NCBI RefSeq assembly: GCF_002902145.1
Contig: NZ_PPRF01000023.1
Coordinates: forward strand, 1 to 56,528
DNA from: Staphylococcus rostri
GTDB taxonomy: Bacteria > Bacillota > Bacilli > Staphylococcales > Staphylococcaceae
Reading direction: 5' to 3'
Length of the DNA: 56,528 nt
Below the pieces are notes generated by a model. It saw only the letters and a list, made by a program, of their open reading frames with translations. It was not told the DNA's origin and made no database searches. This document shows, piece by piece, positions 55,264 through 56,528 of the stretch (its first letter is position 1; each line of letters opens with the position of its first letter). The position numbers were made by a program, and so were the translations under genes.

Positions 55264-56421
55264 TTATGCTGTCGCGCGTTTACGCAATAATTTTTCTATC
55301 ATGATGACGCCACAACCGATCATCATAAAGAGAATAGACATCAATAACGGATATTCAATATTTACGTCGTATAGGCCACCCGCAATAAGTGGACCAATAA
55401 AGTTCCCCATACTCGTGAACGTCGAGTTCAATCCACCCGCAAAACCTTGGCGATTCCCAGCGATATTTGAGAAGTAATTCGTCAATGCTGGACGTATTAA
55501 GTCAAAGCCAATAAAGACGATGAAGCAAATGAACATCACGTGCCAATATGAATTCGCAAAGATTAAAAATCCTAAAATAACGGCAGAGTAAATCAACGAA
55601 TATGTGATAAACGTCAATTCATCTAAAAAGCGCATCATTTTATCGAATAAGAAAATTTGGAAGATGGCACCGAAAATACCGCCGCCTGTGATCGCAATCG
55701 AAATGTCGCCCGGTTGGAAGTCCATTTTATCTGCTGTATAAAGTGGAAAGAGCGTCTCAAACGCCGATAAACCGAACGCCAAAATCAATGTTAAAATAGC
55801 AGGCGTAATGAATCGTTTAACCTGAATCTTTTCAAGTTCTGCCGCTTCAAAGTGTGGAAAGCCTTGTCCCGTTTCTTCTTTTGGTGATTGGACAAAAGCA
55901 ACGGTTCCGAAAAATGCGAGTACACCGAGTGCACCGGCAAAGTAGAATGGCATACGATGCGAAATCTCCGCAAGAAAACCACCTGCGCCAGGTCCCAGAA
56001 TAAAGCCGGCAGAAATAATGGCAGACATATAGCCGAAGTTACGCGCCTTATCTTGTGGCAGTGACAAGTCTGCAATCAAGCCTGTAACACCTGGCATAAT
56101 CATCCCTGCACTAAAGCCACCGAGTACACGCGAAACAATCAATAATGAAAATACATGGCTTGCCGCAAATAAAAACTCTGAGATACTGAATAAAATTAAT
56201 CCAATACAGATAATCAGTTTCTTACCTAATTTATCTGCCAAAGCGCCTCCAAACGGCGAAATAATCATCTGTGCTAATGCGAATGCAGCTACCATGACGC
56301 CAAGGTCTGCGCCGGTTAATCCTAAATCTTTCAAGTAAATAGGCAATACTGGAATGACCAAACCAATGCCTAGAAAGACTAGAAAAATATTCATATATAA
56401 AATAATAAATTGTTTCTTCAT
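55264..56421 (-). CDS. norA: MFS multidrug efflux pump NorA
   Basis: NorA expels fluoroquinolones, biocides and dyes by proton antiport. The 385-aa, 12-helix protein matches NorA along its length, including NIFLVFLGIGLVIPVLPIYL, SPFGGALADKLGKK (motif A) and GFILGPGAGGFLAE (motif C). GAAGGAGG precedes ATG 56421. Chromosomal norA is a normal staphylococcal gene; overexpression rather than presence causes resistance. Confidence 0.94.
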   Translation of the reverse strand: MKKQFIILYMNIFLVFLGIGLVIPVLPIYLKDLGLTGADLGVMVAAFALAQMIISPFGGALADKLGKKLIICIGLILFSISEFLFAASHVFSLLIVSRVLGGFSAGMIMPGVTGLIADLSLPQDKARNFGYMSAIISAGFILGPGAGGFLAEISHRMPFYFAGALGVLAFFGTVAFVQSPKEETGQGFPHFEAAELEKIQVKRFITPAILTLILAFGLSAFETLFPLYTADKMDFQPGDISIAITGGGIFGAIFQIFLFDKMMRFLDELTFITYSLIYSAVILGFLIFANSYWHVMFICFIVFIGFDLIRPALTNYFSNIAGNRQGFAGGLNSTFTSMGNFIGPLIAGGLYDVNIEYPLLMSILFMMIGCGVIMIEKLLRKRATA

Positions 56422-56459
56422 GTGGACCTCCTTCGTTATCAAATTTTTAGCATTGGATT

Positions 56460-56489
56460 ATTATATACTATCCCTATCTTTATATAAAG
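56460..56489 (-). promoter_or_regulatory. norA promoter with palindrome over the -35
   Basis: TTTATA, 17 bp, TATAAT on the minus strand. A perfect 12-bp palindrome CTTTATATAAAG (56478-56489) covers the -35. In S. aureus norA is controlled by MgrA and NorG; whether this palindrome is a site for either is inference. Confidence 0.55.
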
Positions 56490-56528
56490 AAGTTAATTCT
56501 CAGTATATAAACTTGTACAGAAATACAT

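Overview
The window is firmicute chromosomal DNA and almost certainly from a Staphylococcus. It is AT-rich, uses strong Shine-Dalgarno sites with ATG or occasional TTG starts, and carries staphylococcal hallmarks: ltaS, tagO, gdpS, norA, fakB1, csbB, a FemAB-family transferase and bacilliredoxin BrxC. Gene order runs largely parallel, in inverted orientation, to the S. aureus chromosome between norA and comFC. That comparison is from memory and was not computed. Expected S. aureus pieces (saePQRS, sstABCD) are missing and other genes sit in their places, so a species outside S. aureus is likely, perhaps of the intermedius/hyicus cluster. This is inference.

Layout. 1-6.6 kb: comFC (cut by the window edge), comFA, fakB1, yigZ, pepT and a split threonine/serine exporter pair. 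6.8-9.6 kb: an unusual Gfo/Idh/MocA-Nudix fusion, then gdpS. 10-12.6 kb: tagO, a FemAB-type tRNA-dependent peptidyltransferase, and just upstream of it a tRNA-Ser-like RNA gene with its own promoter and terminator. 12.6-17.3 kb: glycerate kinase, brxC, a YkyA-like lipoprotein, a GrpB-family protein, murB and a CHY zinc-finger protein. 17.3-18.2 kb: a small module between two copies of a 59-bp terminator repeat. 18.2-22.3 kb: the class Ib ribonucleotide reductase operon nrdI-nrdE-nrdF (minus strand), with NrdR boxes and a distal LexA-box promoter. 22.4-25.6 kb: an EamA transporter, queF, dtpT. 25.6-26.2 kb: first 165-bp repeat array. 26.3-34.4 kb: 5'-nucleotidase, hisC, an osmolyte ABC transporter, recQ, an ABC-F protein. 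34.5-38.2 kb: ZIP transporter, ltaS, second repeat array. 38.3-42.6 kb: pabA-pabB-pabC, a small membrane protein, pxpB-pxpC. 42.8-44.8 kb: preQ1-I riboswitch and queC-queD-queE. 44.8-49.7 kb: two membrane proteins of unknown function, a GlsB-type protein, csbB and a CNNM/CBS (mpfA-like) gene with an elaborate translated leader. 49.8-53.5 kb: fruR-fruK-fruA. 54-56.5 kb: a Q/N-rich membrane protein, ybaK and norA.

Cell-envelope functions dominate: tagO (wall teichoic acid), ltaS (lipoteichoic acid), csbB (polymer glycosylation), murB (peptidoglycan precursor) and the FemAB transferase (interpeptide bridge). The strongest candidate for an undescribed system is the pair at 11077-12553. The RNA has the architecture and SerRS-recognisable parts of tRNA-Ser, a UUA anticodon that matches no sense codon, and U-U mismatches in the T-stem pairs that govern EF-Tu affinity. 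It lies immediately upstream of an enzyme family that takes amino acids from aminoacyl-tRNA for wall bridges. I propose a dedicated, non-translational seryl-tRNA donor. Other notable points are the nested-ORF leader of the mpfA-like gene, the LexA-box promoter upstream of nrdIEF, the two structured repeat arrays and the terminator-flanked module.
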